A stretch of DNA of 64,000 nt from Diplonema papillatum (taxonomy: Eukaryota > Euglenozoa > Diplonemea > Diplonemida > Diplonemidae). This document shows, piece after piece, positions 1 to 11,309 of this stretch. The first letter of the stretch is position 1; every line of letters starts with the position of its first letter. The notes beneath the pieces are model-generated. The model saw nothing but the letters and a program-made list of their open reading frames with translations. It had not been told where the DNA came from and did no database searches. The position numbers were made by a program, and so were the translations under genes. Location: NCBI GenBank assembly GCA_030068145.1, contig JAPJBO010000367.1, forward strand, positions 62,001-126,000. The letters run 5' to 3'.

Positions 1-3000
1 AAGGCCGACATACCCTCCGGGTTCCCTTTCCCGTCGGCCTCGCACCACCCCGACTTCTCGATGTCGCCGGGCGGCAGACCCGCCGCGTCTCCCGTCTCAC
101 ACGGCCCTGCCACCCAGCTGCCCCCGGTCATCCCCCGGATCAACCTCAACACGACCATCGCGAGCTTGCAGGCCCGCCCGACCTCACCGAGGCTCACGCT
201 TCCCGGGCCGGGGGAGGCGCCGGAGTTGGACAACAGCAACGCGAAGTACACCGTGGTCACCGTCGCGTGGGAAGCGATCCCGAAGGGTTTTCGCCGGTTC
301 ACCGAGGTGCGGCTGGAGGAGCGGAAGGCGCTGAGCACGTGGCAGCGGATCTTCTACCTGATCAAGGACCCGAACGCGATCACCGACCCCCGCGTGTACG
401 CGGAGGCCCTCGACGGGGTCCGGTCCACCTGCCTGCTGCTGGCCCGGGGGGGCTGGTGGAAGGGGTCCGCGAAGTTCAGCGGGACGGTGGCCGGGTTCGC
501 TGGGAAGGACGCTGGGAGCCGGATGGTGAAGGAAGCGCGGGTGCACCGCGCCGAGGTGCTGCCCCGGCCGTCGCCTTCGGTCGCGAGTGTGTACGCACTC
601 GCGGGGGATTGGCTGCTGGAGGCGGTGTTCAGGCCGGACCCCGCCCGACGCAGCGAGGCGAGGGCTACCGCCGTCGCGGCGCTGTGCGACGTCACCCTCC
701 GGCCGTGGCGCAAGGGCAGCGAGCTCTCGCATGTGAAGCAGTTCTACGCCGCGTTGAAAACCGCGCTCAACCTCGCGTCCGAGTCGGTCGACTGCGAGGA
801 AGCCCTGGCGTTCCGGACGTCGGTCCTCGCTTCGGCGGAGCTGCTGTTCACTCTGAACCTACCAGCGTCGTACGCTTTGCTGCCGAGCGTTTCCGCCGTG
901 CTGGCGAAGGTCCTCAAGTACCCTTCCGCGCGTGCTGCGCGCGCCCGAGCGAGCACCGCCGGGTTTCACCCGAACTACGTGGAGGACGACGAATCGGACG
1001 CGGACACCGTCGACGATGAGTTGGGGCACACGGGAACGTCGTCCTTGCTGTCCCCGCAGTACGGGTACACGAACAGCGGGAATTTGCAGACGAGTCATCC
1101 CGCGGGCGTGAACCAGCCTCCTTCCTCGAAGGGGGACGACAGAGACGCGGGGTTCGTGGTCCTTCCGTCTTCCTCGCGAGACGCGCGGATGGCGGAGCGC
1201 CGGGACAGCGTGAGCGTCCCCGCGCAGCCGTCGACGACGAACGGCAGCAGCGGCGCCACGGGGACCACCCGGTTCAGCCCTGCGCAGAGCCTCCAGCCCG
1301 TGTACTCCAACGCGCAAGGGTCGCCGCCGGGAGTAGAGGTCGCGTCGCCGCAGTGGGCGGCGCCGTCGAGCAGCTCGGCGGTGGCCGCGTTCGAAAAAGG
1401 CAGCGGCCGCGCCGCCGCCGCCGCGAGCCCCGCCGGCACGTCGCTGCACATGTCGCAAAGCGTGCAGAGCGCCCTGTCCATCACCTCGCCGCTGTCCCCG
1501 CGCGACCAGGACGGCAGCCCCATCGCGGCCCGGCCCCACGCACAGGCGTTCGCGGACGACGCCAGCAACAGCAGCACCGTGCAAATGGCCCTGGGCGTCG
1601 GACTCAGCGGAAACCTCAACGGCAACCCGCAGCCGGCCGCCACCGACGATAGCACAACCACCCTCCCCAAGCTATCCTCCGTGCTCCAACAACAGGCCCG
1701 GGTCCGCGAGGGTTCCGTCCTAGAACACCCCGAACCTCGGATACGCGCGCACGCATTAACACTCATGGGCGGCATTGTCGCCTACGCCTCCCGGTCGCCC
1801 CTGCAAAAGCAGGTCCAGCTCGAGGTCCGGAGGTTGTTGATCCGCGCGCTGGCGTGCGAAACGGACCCGAGGAACCTCGCGGTCATCCTTCAAATCGCCG
1901 TGCTGTGGGTTCACGTGGAGATCTCCGGCATCGACGCTTCTGCGTTGCCGACCACCGGCGATCAGTTGCCGTCTTCTTTGGACGAAGCGGATGCGTTGGA
2001 CCCGAACTGCACCAATCCTGAAACGATGATCGCCACTGTCCGACACATGCTAGAAGAAGCCATTCACTTGCTTGAGGACCCTGCTTCGTTGACGACTAGC
2101 GCTGCCCCGTACCTGAATGCCCCGAAGCCGGGCGTGTACAGCACTGCGTCCATCGAAGTCTACTACGCCGCGATCCGATTCGTCACGAATGCGATCCTGC
2201 CGTACTGCGCGACGATTACCCACCACTCGTTGCCACCCGCGCACCAGCGGTTGCTCGTCCGCCTTTATCCGTCCATTGTCGGCCGTGTCATTTCGGCCCT
2301 CGTTGACTTCCTCCTCCAGCTCGACGGACCCGAAGGCAAACGTTTCTCCTCGTCCGAAGTAGCGAAGCTCAGCAAACTCGTCCTCAACTCTCTCACCGAG
2401 TGGCTGGTCGCCTGCCCGTCCCACGCCACCAGCCCCGAGACCTTGAAGCGGGTCATGCACGCTGTCGAGATAGCGGTCAGCTTCGCCAGCCCGGAGTCGA
2501 TCCCTTTGCCCTCCCAGGCGTTGCAAGTCTTTTACACCTGTCTGTGCACCCCGTACTTCCCGTCCATGGCGCGACCGGACGCGATCGTGGGGAGCGTGGA
2601 AGAGGCGAATTTTAGGCACACCGGTTCTGTCCGGTGGTTCATCCTCGACGGGGCGAGGATCCTTTCGGTGATCTCGCACAAGGAAGTGAAGGACGAGACT
2701 GCCGAGGAGGAGAGGAAGAAGAGCGCCGAGAAGGTGGAGATCCACCCGGGAGGGGTCACGATGATCCTGAGGGACTCCTTCGGGCGGCACGTCTGGGGCG
2801 CGCGGCTGCAGCTGGGGCGGATCGACGGCGAGATGACGCAGGCGCGCACCAACGTGATGCTGCAGCGGCGCCACGGGATCTCGGTCGGGCCTGAGCGGTT
2901 TGCAGTGTCGCCCGTCGACTGCATGCAGACCCTCGAATCCCTCATCGAGCCGGCCCTCCCCCCTCCCCCGCAGCCGCCGCCCGAGACGCCGAAGCCCGCC

Positions 3001-6000
3001 AGCAAGTCCCCACACAAGGCGATGCGCGCGTTCCCGGCGCGGCCGCCGGCGCCGCCGCCGTCGACGCCGGAGCTCGGCAGGCTGCTCCTCGCGCACCTGC
3101 AGCTGCTGTCTTCCACGTCTTCTCGGCTCGTCGAGCTCAAAAACACGGAGGCCCTGCAATCCGCCATAGCGATGATCGACAACACCCCCATCCGCGAAAC
3201 CCACCGCTTCAACGTCCTCTACCTCCACGACGAGGAAGGCACCGAAGAACTGCAGGAGCTCGGCGTGGAGTGGTACATCGGCGAGGCGCCGTCGTCGCCG
3301 GCGAGCGGCAAGCTGCGGTCGTCGCTTCCGACGCTGTCGGACTTCACCTCGTTCGTGGCCGGGCTGGGCTGGCCCATCGACCCAGCGGACAACCCGCAGG
3401 CGTACACTGGCGGAGCGCCTGGCGAGAAGTGGAGGAGGCAGCGAGTGCACTACCACGCATCGGCGCACTGGGAGGCCGTGTGGGCTGTGTCGGCAGTTAC
3501 GCCGTCCGGGCTTCGGAGGAGCGAGGTCTGCTTTGATGTTGTGTGTGTGTGTGTGGGATCCTCACCACGGATGCCTACTCGTGCGCCCTAGCTCGTCTTC
3601 AGCACAAGTGTCCAGGAAACGCCACTTCTTCATGATTTTCCTTCGAAGCTGGCCATGACCCTGCGGAACGTTGTCCCCGTTGAGCATGTTATAAGACAGC
3701 ACCACAACCCGGTGGATGCATCAGACTTCTAAATCAAACAGCGCGAGGCCGACGCCGAAAAATCGGAAGACAAGACGCCCGTGCGGATAGTGTGGAACGA
3801 CACAGCGCGCGAATACAACCCCAGCGCGACAAGTAACGATGCTGTCGTACAAGAGCTCATGAGGCATGCTTTTTCTTTTAGTCGTAGACGACGTCTTACC
3901 TGGTCACAGAGGTCACAGGTGTATGAAGAGTGCTCACATGCAGTACCTGCATCAAATGCAGGTCGATCCGGTACTCGTCATGGAGGTGGCGCTACCGGCA
4001 GTCTCAACCGACTGCCGCCCCCAGATGTTCGGAATTCTTCTACTCAGTCTCCGGCGCAGACCCACTCTCTCAGGCACACCTCAACTTTCATGCCAAAAAC
4101 ACAGGCAGCTTCCTCCGTGGGCCCCGCGCAACAGCAAAACGCTCGACATCGTCATACAACCGCTTGAGGACAAGCTGTGCTCCCTCAGAATCATCCTGCC
4201 TCTTGGAAACGAAAGGTATTCTACTTTACCGTTCTACGTGTAGACTCTGAAACTTGCGTGTGACCGGTGACTCACGAACCGTCACGCACCTGTTGGATGG
4301 GAATGCCAGCGTAGCCTGGCCGAGAAACTACCGCTCATCATCCTCTCCCCAAATGCAGGTGGCTTGGCATACTTCCGTCGTCAACGTTCAGCCCAGCTAT
4401 ATGGCACGCACCATTGTGCGACGGCATGGTATGCGATTTTTAACAGACCGGAGAAGCTTTATTGAACGTTGAAGTAGTTCCGCATTTGCCCAGCGAGAAA
4501 GAAACGCTGCAAATGGCTCGAAATGCGACCGTGTGTCTTATCGTGTGCATCTTTGTGCACGCACCCCTGCTGTTAGCATCAAAAATACATGAGAGGCAAG
4601 TAGCGCCTGAACACGAAACTAAGGTTTCCCCCCGGAATTGGACACGGCTACCACACAGGTTATCCCGCTATCTTGCCTGCCGGACATGATCCGCAGCGCT
4701 TGCATCACCGCCAACCAAGCGTTCAGAACCCATTGGCAGTCCGCTTATGACGTTGCTGCACAGCAGAAAAGGCAAGCGGGTCAGGTGCGCACCTTTTCTC
4801 TTTATTTAGCGGTATTTGTCCTGAAGGGAACAAGTTCGGAAAATGGCTGCCCTGCGACAGTAAAGTGGAGCCAACAAAAAAGGGCGAACGCAGGAAAAAG
4901 AGGTTGTCTTCCCTTTACAAAGAGGTTGTCTTCCCTTGACATAGGCGTGAAGGGAGAAAGTCTCATTCTTGCATTCTTTCAAGGTTAAGAACGGCAGACG
5001 CCGAACCCGACGAACACGATGAAAAGCCATGTGAGAGAGGTTGCTGCGTTTACAAAACCAACAGCTCTTCCCTACGGAAGCACGCTGTCACCGTGTTTGT
5101 AGCCCAAACGAGTTCTAACCCAATGGGCGGTGATAAATGAGCCTCCAGTGGCTGGCCGTGGCTGGACCAGAAACGTGTTGGAGTGGGTTCGAGAGGGAGT
5201 TACCAGTTCAGCCAGCGTGGCGTGTTGTATTCCACACATCCCCCCTGTCCCCGCAGGAAGTGCCGCCGAAGCACTCATTCAACTACGTGCCGCCTGTGCT
5301 CACTCGAGGGCTGCTGATCCATCGATGGTGCACGAAGCTGGAAACACTGAGTGGGATACCCGCCGAATACTTCGGCGAGGACAAGGTACGCTTTCTCGCT
5401 TTCTGCCTTGCAATGGGACCCTTCGAATAGCTTTGGATACGCACCCACTTACCCGAGGAGGGCCAACCAGTCGCAATCACAACGGTGGCATTGTGCCGTA
5501 GCCCATGCAAAACACGGCGAACTGCGCCGAAAGCACATTGGTTCCTGCTTGGATTTGTTGCGGACGATATGTTCATACAGCTGGTTAATGGATCTCCTTT
5601 TCTCACATGTGGAGAAAGAACGACTCTTTCAGGGGGAAACGCAATCAGAAGCAGCGCATACATGAACCAGGCAACCACAGGCCTACAAGGCAGTCTTGTG
5701 CTTGTAAAAGAGAGTCCAAAAAGTGTGAGTAAAGACATAGAAAACACAGCTGCAAAGACCACCCAACAGACGAACTAAGTAAAAGAGAGTCCAAAAAGTG
5801 TGGGTAGAGACATGGAAAACACAACTGCAAAGACCACTCAACAGACGAACTAAGTAAAAGAGAGTCCAAAAAGTGTGGGTAGAGACATGGAAAACACAGC
5901 TGCAAAGACCACCCAACAGACGACCTAACAGATACCAGTCACCAGCCAAACCCACACCCAAGGAGAGAACCCCAATCCGCCTTGACTTTCGAACGTCGGC

Positions 6001-6385
6001 ACAAAACACGGTTCCTTAAAATTCAAAACAGTCTAGAGTCAGTCTCCTCCATCACGCACAGTACTCGGAAGGCCAGCGGGTCAGCGCGGTACGGACGATC
6101 GAGCTCAAATCCGGCAAGAAGCTGCTGATCGGCGAAAAAGGCGTGATTCGGCGCGTGGCCTCGGGACCGGAAGAGGCGGCTGACTTCGGAAAGGTGGGGC
6201 GGGTGGAGGTGCTTTTCGACAGCGGGATCCTGTGCGAAGCGCGCCCGCAGGTCGACATCCGGCTTTCGCCGTCCGCCTCGTTCCCTCACGCGGAGTGGCG
6301 GGCCAAGACGCAGTGCGTCGCGGATGACTTCATCTCCATCATCAACGAGCAGCCGCACCGTTTCCCATCCTCTTCACCAGAGTGA
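1..6385 (+). CDS. RalGAP/tuberin-type Rap/Ran-GAP domain protein, 3' part of a multi-exon gene
   Basis: The reading frame is already open at base 1, so the 5' end lies outside the window. I read exons at <1 to about 3540, 3742-3832, 4074-4215, 4359-4428, 4659-4783, 5257-5385 and 6062-6385 (TGA). From 3742 onward every junction is GT-AG and the phases join; only the donor of the first exon (somewhere in 3490-3545) is uncertain. The first exon encodes about 1170 residues of mostly helical repeat-like sequence with a Ser/Gly/Pro-rich linker. It ends in a Rap/Ran-GAP start (RETHRFNVLYL, then FVAGLGWPID). Later exons supply VRIVWNDTAREY, LDIVIQPLEDKL, APLCDGM and LPDMIRSACITANQAF, which follow the order of the RalGAP domain. 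Such proteins stimulate GTP hydrolysis on Ras-family GTPases (Ral, Rap, Rheb). The last two exons add a lineage-specific tail with an SH3-like look. The residues aligned to the Asn-thumb loop lack asparagine, so catalytic activity is doubtful. The final exon is echoed downstream. Confidence 0.72.
5705..5929 (+). repeat. 75-bp tandem repeat, three copies, inside the last RalGAP intron
   Basis: A 75-bp unit starting with GAGAGTCCAAAAAGTGTG recurs at 5710, 5785 and 5860 and differs at only a few positions. It lies wholly inside the intron 5386-6061. A fragment of the same unit (GCTGCAAAGACCACC...) is seen near 13540, so the unit is not unique to this intron. Confidence 0.9.
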
Positions 6386-7135
6386 TTCGGTGCCGTAGAC
6401 GCCCCGCCTCTGTTCCTGACATTGGTGGGCGCGTCGACCGGCATAATCCTCCGTCGTACTTGAGAGGAGTGTACAGTCGTGTGGGTGTGGCACCAGCCGG
6501 CTGTGCTGCGTGGCAGATGCCTCGTATCATCGCTATTTCACACGTGCACCGCCTCTGTTTCTGACTTTGCCGCCGTTTCAATCGGCATCATTGCCTTTCC
6601 CTTCGACAGCTCCGTCGTACGTGGGGGGAGTGCACAGTCGTGTGGCTGTGGCACCAGCCGGCTGTCCTGCGTGGCGGTTGCCTCCCATCATCGGTATCTC
6701 GTTATTTTCGACAGCGGGATCCTGTGCGAAGCGCGGCCGCAGGTCGACATCCGGCTGACGCCGTCCGCCTCGTTCCCTCACGCGGAGTGGCGGGCCAAGA
6801 CGCAGTGCGTCGCGGATGACTTTATCTCCATCATCAGCGAGCAGGCGCACCGTTTCCCATCCTCTTCACCAGAGTGATTCGATACCACGCACGCCCCGCC
6901 TCTGTTCCTGACATGGGTGGGCGCGTCGATTGGCATCATCGCTTTTCCCTTCGACAGCTCCGTCGAACTTTGAGGGAGTGTACAGTCGTGTGGGTGTAGC
7001 ACCAGCCGCATGGCAGATGCCTCGTATCATCGCCATCTCCCACATGCGCCGCTTTGTTTTTCTGACGTTGCCGCCGTGCCAATCGGCATCATTGCTTTTC
7101 CTTTCGACAGTTCCGTCGTACTTGGGAAGTGCCGG
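6386..7135 (+). pseudogene. Tandem decayed copies of the RalGAP last exon and its 3' UTR
   Basis: Positions 6704-6880 repeat the last 58 codons of the RalGAP gene, stop included, with few substitutions (S to T, N to S, P to A in the translation). The flanking UTR blocks at 6386-6500, 6550-6703, 6881-7000 and 7045-7130 are four diverging copies of one non-coding unit (CTCTGTTCCTGAC..., TTCGACAGCTCCGTCG..., GTGTACAGTCGTGTGG...). The copy begins at TTCGACAGCGGG. The same nine bases TTCGACAGC occur in the UTR unit, which suggests recombination at short homology. No upstream exons accompany the copy, so it is not an independent gene. Confidence 0.85.
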
Positions 7136-10100
7136 CCCCAAGCCGCCGACACACATCCGACTGTCGCGCACTGCACTGCGCGCAGATTCCCCTCTGAGTA
7201 TCGCTATCTCACACGCGCGCCACCTCGGTTCTCACGCGTGTCGACCGGCATCGCGCAAGCACGACTTGCCACGACTTAGGCTCGTGGCTTCCCCCTCTCT
7301 CTGGAATGCTGATATTTTTCGAAAACACCGAATCCGTCGGAAACCGTGCCATCGGACGCGCCAAGTACCGACATCCGCTATCGTCCATCTGGGCTCCCTT
7401 TCTCCGACGGGCGAGCGTTGGCCGCTCATGGGAAGGAACAACATGTTTCCGCAGGTAAAACCGGGCCGACGTGAGACTCCAGTACAATTGGTTAGGGCGG
7501 GTCCCACCCATGGGAGGGAACGTGGGAACTAACACTCATGAACGACGATCAATGATGATAAACACGACGAAGCAAAACATTTTTGTTGAACCCGCTTTCA
7601 CAGTTCTTCGCGTGTTCAGAGTATAATCGTTTGGGACTTCCTGTATAGACGTCGTTTAACCTTGTATGTGTACCGTTGTCCCGGAAATGCTCCCTTCGGT
7701 ACTACTGTACTATACAAAAATAATGCAAAGCACGTCCTGCCGTAGCCCGCGCCTGTTGCTCGGCAGCTTGATGCCAACTACCGACACAGTTGTCTCTCAC
7801 GCAATTCCCCGCCGCCTTCGTTTCTGACATCAAGGCCATCCGCAGCGATGGACCTTCATTGTGTCAATCGGCATCTCAACCATGATACGTCGCCGTCGCA
7901 TCTTTACGATAATTTACGGGTTGGCTCGGTATCTTTTTGCTGTAGACTATTCTTGCTATCAATGCGCATTGAGGAGAGCTAAAACCGCGGCAAACAGAGA
8001 GAGAGACAGGATATCCTAAGACACTGCCGTCTTCGGCTGTTCTGCCTCCAGGTGCTCTTTCTACCTCCCCCCCCCCATTCTAGAGAAGACGACCAAAAAA
8101 CATCTCCGGAGTTATGCCTGCCCTGACAAGCAAAACAACGAGTGATCGCGCATCCATTGACCAACAATGGTGAGAAATGATAATGTAAAAAGACTCTTGC
8201 CCTTCTTGCGTGTGCAGGGGAATAAACCTCTTTTGGGGGGGGGGATTTATCCTCTGTGTTAGCACTTTTCGTCGCCGGATTTCGTTCCACTTCAAGTGCG
8301 CCGTTGCACCGGAATTGTCAGTACGCCAGTACGTAGCAGTGACGGCGACACGATGCAAATGAGAGCACGCGCCGGAAACACGACTCAGTGCGTGCGAAGG
8401 AGTAGTCGCCTGAGTGGCCAATGCACACTATCGCTACAGATTCCAACGAACATGGAAGAACCCCGCCCCGAGACCGCACAACACTGCGGGGTTGACTGAA
8501 CCAGCCCCCATCCATGACCCTACCCTACATGCACTTTATACGGGACCCTACCCCCACAGCTCGGTCGGCCTCGAATGTGGTCAGCGAAACATATACCTGG
8601 CAAGGAAGGGACTTCACAACCAGCACTTCAGAATGTTCGCCATTATTAAAAAGAGCGGTTGGCAGCATCGTGTTGTACCTATCAAATAGGAACTGCACAC
8701 GTGCACACAAGCAAACGCCCGCCCGTGGCAACTGCGCCGTGGATGGGGTGTGGGGTAGGGTAGGATCAGCGTGGGGGGTCTGATTGGTTGAAGGGCCCCT
8801 GCAGTTCGTGCGGTCACCAACCCCTCCCTCCCATACAGTGCGCAGAATTGCCAGGAACTGAACCGTTCGAGGGCCCGAGACTCCGAACACCGACCGAGAA
8901 ACAGGGAAGCGGCCGCCGCCGGTCAGCCGCTACTCTCCTACAACCAGCCATACAAAAGAGAATCCATAGAACACCATCAACATTACCCGGACAGGGGTTT
9001 TGCAAGGGTTGCGTGAAGGAGACTGAGGAGCTACGACACACGGGAAGGAGAAGGGGATTGGCCCTCGAGTTCTCGAGCGAAACCCTCTCCTTTTCTGTTT
9101 GAGTGTAACGGGGGGGAAGACTGCAGCAGCGTGGCAAACTGGAAACTCTGCTCTGGAGAGTGGAGAGTGAAGTGCCCCTGCAAACCCGGAACATCGAGAA
9201 AAGAGAAGACGTTCGCATCGGGGCAGTGTGTATCGCGGTACAGTACCAGGCGAAGCTTTCCTCAACGTAGCACAGCATCACAAACCCCGTCCACTCAGCC
9301 CGTGGCTGGCCGTCTACAGGGTTGTGTTCTGCGCCACGGTAGCCAATTACCAATACCCTTGTACCGCGGCTCTGCAGCATCGCCGAACATGCAAAGCTCC
9401 TGGTACACTTGTGATCGCACAACATAGGCCCATCATTTGAACACAGCATGTCCAACCGGGTGTTGCATTCCCCCGAGATCTTATTCGTGCGTACTGGCGG
9501 AACTCACGTCCTTTGGTAAGTTGCTTGTCACTGCCAACTACGGCCAACGATGCATTGTCAACACAAAAGAAGAAAGGGGCTGAAAATAGCCACCCTTCCG
9601 AAATCAGGACTCCCAGAAGTAGTATCTGTCTCCTTTCCCGCGGCAGCGGGGAAAGGAGGAAACAAAAAGGAAAAAGCTCGCACCGGCGGGAAGGGCACAC
9701 AACGACCAACCGCGGCATACAAAGCTTCGTAGTCGAAGACAACCTCCGTCCACCCAGCCCAGTGGTTGGTTGACCGGCTCTACAGGTAAACCTACAAAGT
9801 GGGTCTTTTTTTTGTTGAACGCTTACGCCCGCCACTAAACCCAGATCTACCTGTGTTTTGTGTGTGCTACAGCACACTCACCTCTTCGCAACTGGCAGCC
9901 TCCTCAAGTATCTGCTACGATGCAGGTGTTAGTCCGGAGTCGCTTGAGGACCACCCCCCCGAGCCAAAGTCCGATCCCCAGCGTCCGTTTTCAAGAGCCG
10001 ACACAAATTAATTGGCGGTCATTTCTCGAGGGTGTGGGGAAAAAGAAACTGGAACCAATCCCTTTTTAGTCCATGCTGCAGAGCTCTCCAGTGCAGGTCG

Positions 10101-10528
10101 CAGTTGTGTATTTCTGTCTTCTAGTTTCCTGCAGTCTCTTGCGTTTTTTCTACGGGGAAGAAGCGAGGAGACCGGAAACTCTCCGGAGAAATGGCCCCGC
10201 GAGATGCTCTGTCCTCTCTCTTTCTTTTCATCTCAATTTTCTCATGGCTTCCGCACGAGCAGGACTGCTTTGCGTTCGTCCTGTCTCTTTTTCTGGTGAG
10301 CTACCCGCTGTCAGGTGGAAAATACCGTGGAACGCGTTCTCGAGTTCAATAGTGACTCGAGAATGCGAGACGAAAGCGTATCCACACAGTTGAAGCAGTC
10401 GGGAGTTAAGGCACTTGCACAGCAAGGATTTCGATGCAAATGCTAGCGCAAGTCATTCGCTGCCCTCCATCCAACATTTGCAAGACGGCAGGGCAATTCG
10501 CGGCGCACACCCCGCAGTGAAAGCAAGG
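7136..10528. other. Intergenic, no gene supported
   Basis: Short open frames occur on both strands but none shows family motifs, sustained codon bias or believable splice structure. Poly-C (8068-8077) and poly-G (8236-8245) runs are present. Positions 9793-9915 hold a reverse-strand copy of the dispersed SINE-like family described separately. I see nothing else I can name. Confidence 0.6.
9793..9915 (-). repeat. SINE-like dispersed repeat, subfamily R1
   Basis: Read on the minus strand this gives the R1 consensus: GGAGGCTGCCAGTTGC, then GTGCTGTAGC, then CTGGGTTTAGTGGCGGGCG, then TAAGCGTTCAAC and GACCCACTTTGTAG. The same blocks in the same order recur at 13620-13750 (minus), 19133-19355, 23548-23745, 38993-39150, 50620-50735 and 51015-51140 (plus). 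Confidence 0.85.
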
Positions 10529-10768
10529 CTTGACGCTAGCTTCAAACATTACATGAGGCTTGACGCTAGCTTCAAACATTACATGAGGCTTGGCGCTAGC
10601 TTCAAACATTACATGAGGCTTGACGCTAGCTTCCAACATTACATGAGGCTTGACGCTAGCTTCCAACATTACATGAGGCTTGACGCTAGCTTCCAACATT
10701 ACATGAGGCTTGACGCTAGCTTCCAACATTACATGAGGCTTGACGCTAGCTTCAAACATTACATGAGA
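10529..10768 (+). repeat. 30-bp minisatellite, eight copies
   Basis: Eight head-to-tail 30-bp units (CTTGACGCTAGCTTC(A/C)AACATTACATGAGG) start at 10529, 10559, 10589 and so on to 10739. As the unit is a multiple of three it stays open on both strands and reads as a ten-residue repeat; there is no sign that this is a protein. The core resembles the dispersed R4 element (GATGCTAGCATCAAACATGCATGAG) found at seven other places, so the array probably arose by amplification of one R4 core. Confidence 0.93.
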
Positions 10769-11309
10769 GGGCAGCTGCCCAAACACCGAACTCAGATCTA
10801 CGCCCAGGAAGCACAAGAAGGAAAAAGCAAGAGAGCGTGACGGCACGGATAGACCAGCCACAGGAGCCTATCCCTCTTGAGAGGCTGTGAGGATGCTGCG
10901 GTATCTCAGGGGATCCTCGCTGCGGGCTCCCAGCGTGTAAGTCCTAGACGTGCTTCAGGCCGAACAGGACGCACTCGCAGCGTCTGCTTAATGCCTGAGC
11001 GTTTCGAAAGAGCCATTTAGCGCTGAAGTGGGCTGTGGTGGCGTAGATGATGCACTTCCAAGTAGACGAGGTAATCAGGACAAGGTACTCACATATGCTC
11101 TATGCACACCAGTCTACCAATCTAAAGAGCAACCGGGCTGTGTGAAGCTCTTTTCCAGACCTTCGCCGTGCGTCACTCCCTCAGCGAACCTACGAACCAA
11201 CAGGCAAATAAAAAATAGGGAAGGAACTCAAAAGCGCGACGCAAGCGAAACAACGCGTCGGGGCGGGTAGGGTAGCCTAAGTCGCCTGTCCCCACCCTCG
11301 AGCGGCGGG
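10769..11309. other. Intergenic upstream of the uS12m-like gene
   Basis: No gene is supported. The block GGGATCCTCGCTGCGGGCTC near 10910 resembles the first codons of the downstream gene (GGGATCGCTGCTGCGGGCTC at 11329) together with GATGCTGCG and CCCAGCGTG. This suggests a decayed partial copy of its 5' end at about 10878-10940. Confidence 0.5.

Noticed and set aside
2050-3468. 472-codon minus-strand frame across the RalGAP first exon
   Set aside because: It is the Arg/His-rich shadow of a well-supported plus-strand coding exon in GC-rich DNA and shows no motifs.
10406-10861. Minus- and plus-strand frames with ten-residue repeats
   Set aside because: A 30-bp minisatellite keeps frames open on both strands; no start context, splice site or non-repeat protein part is present.
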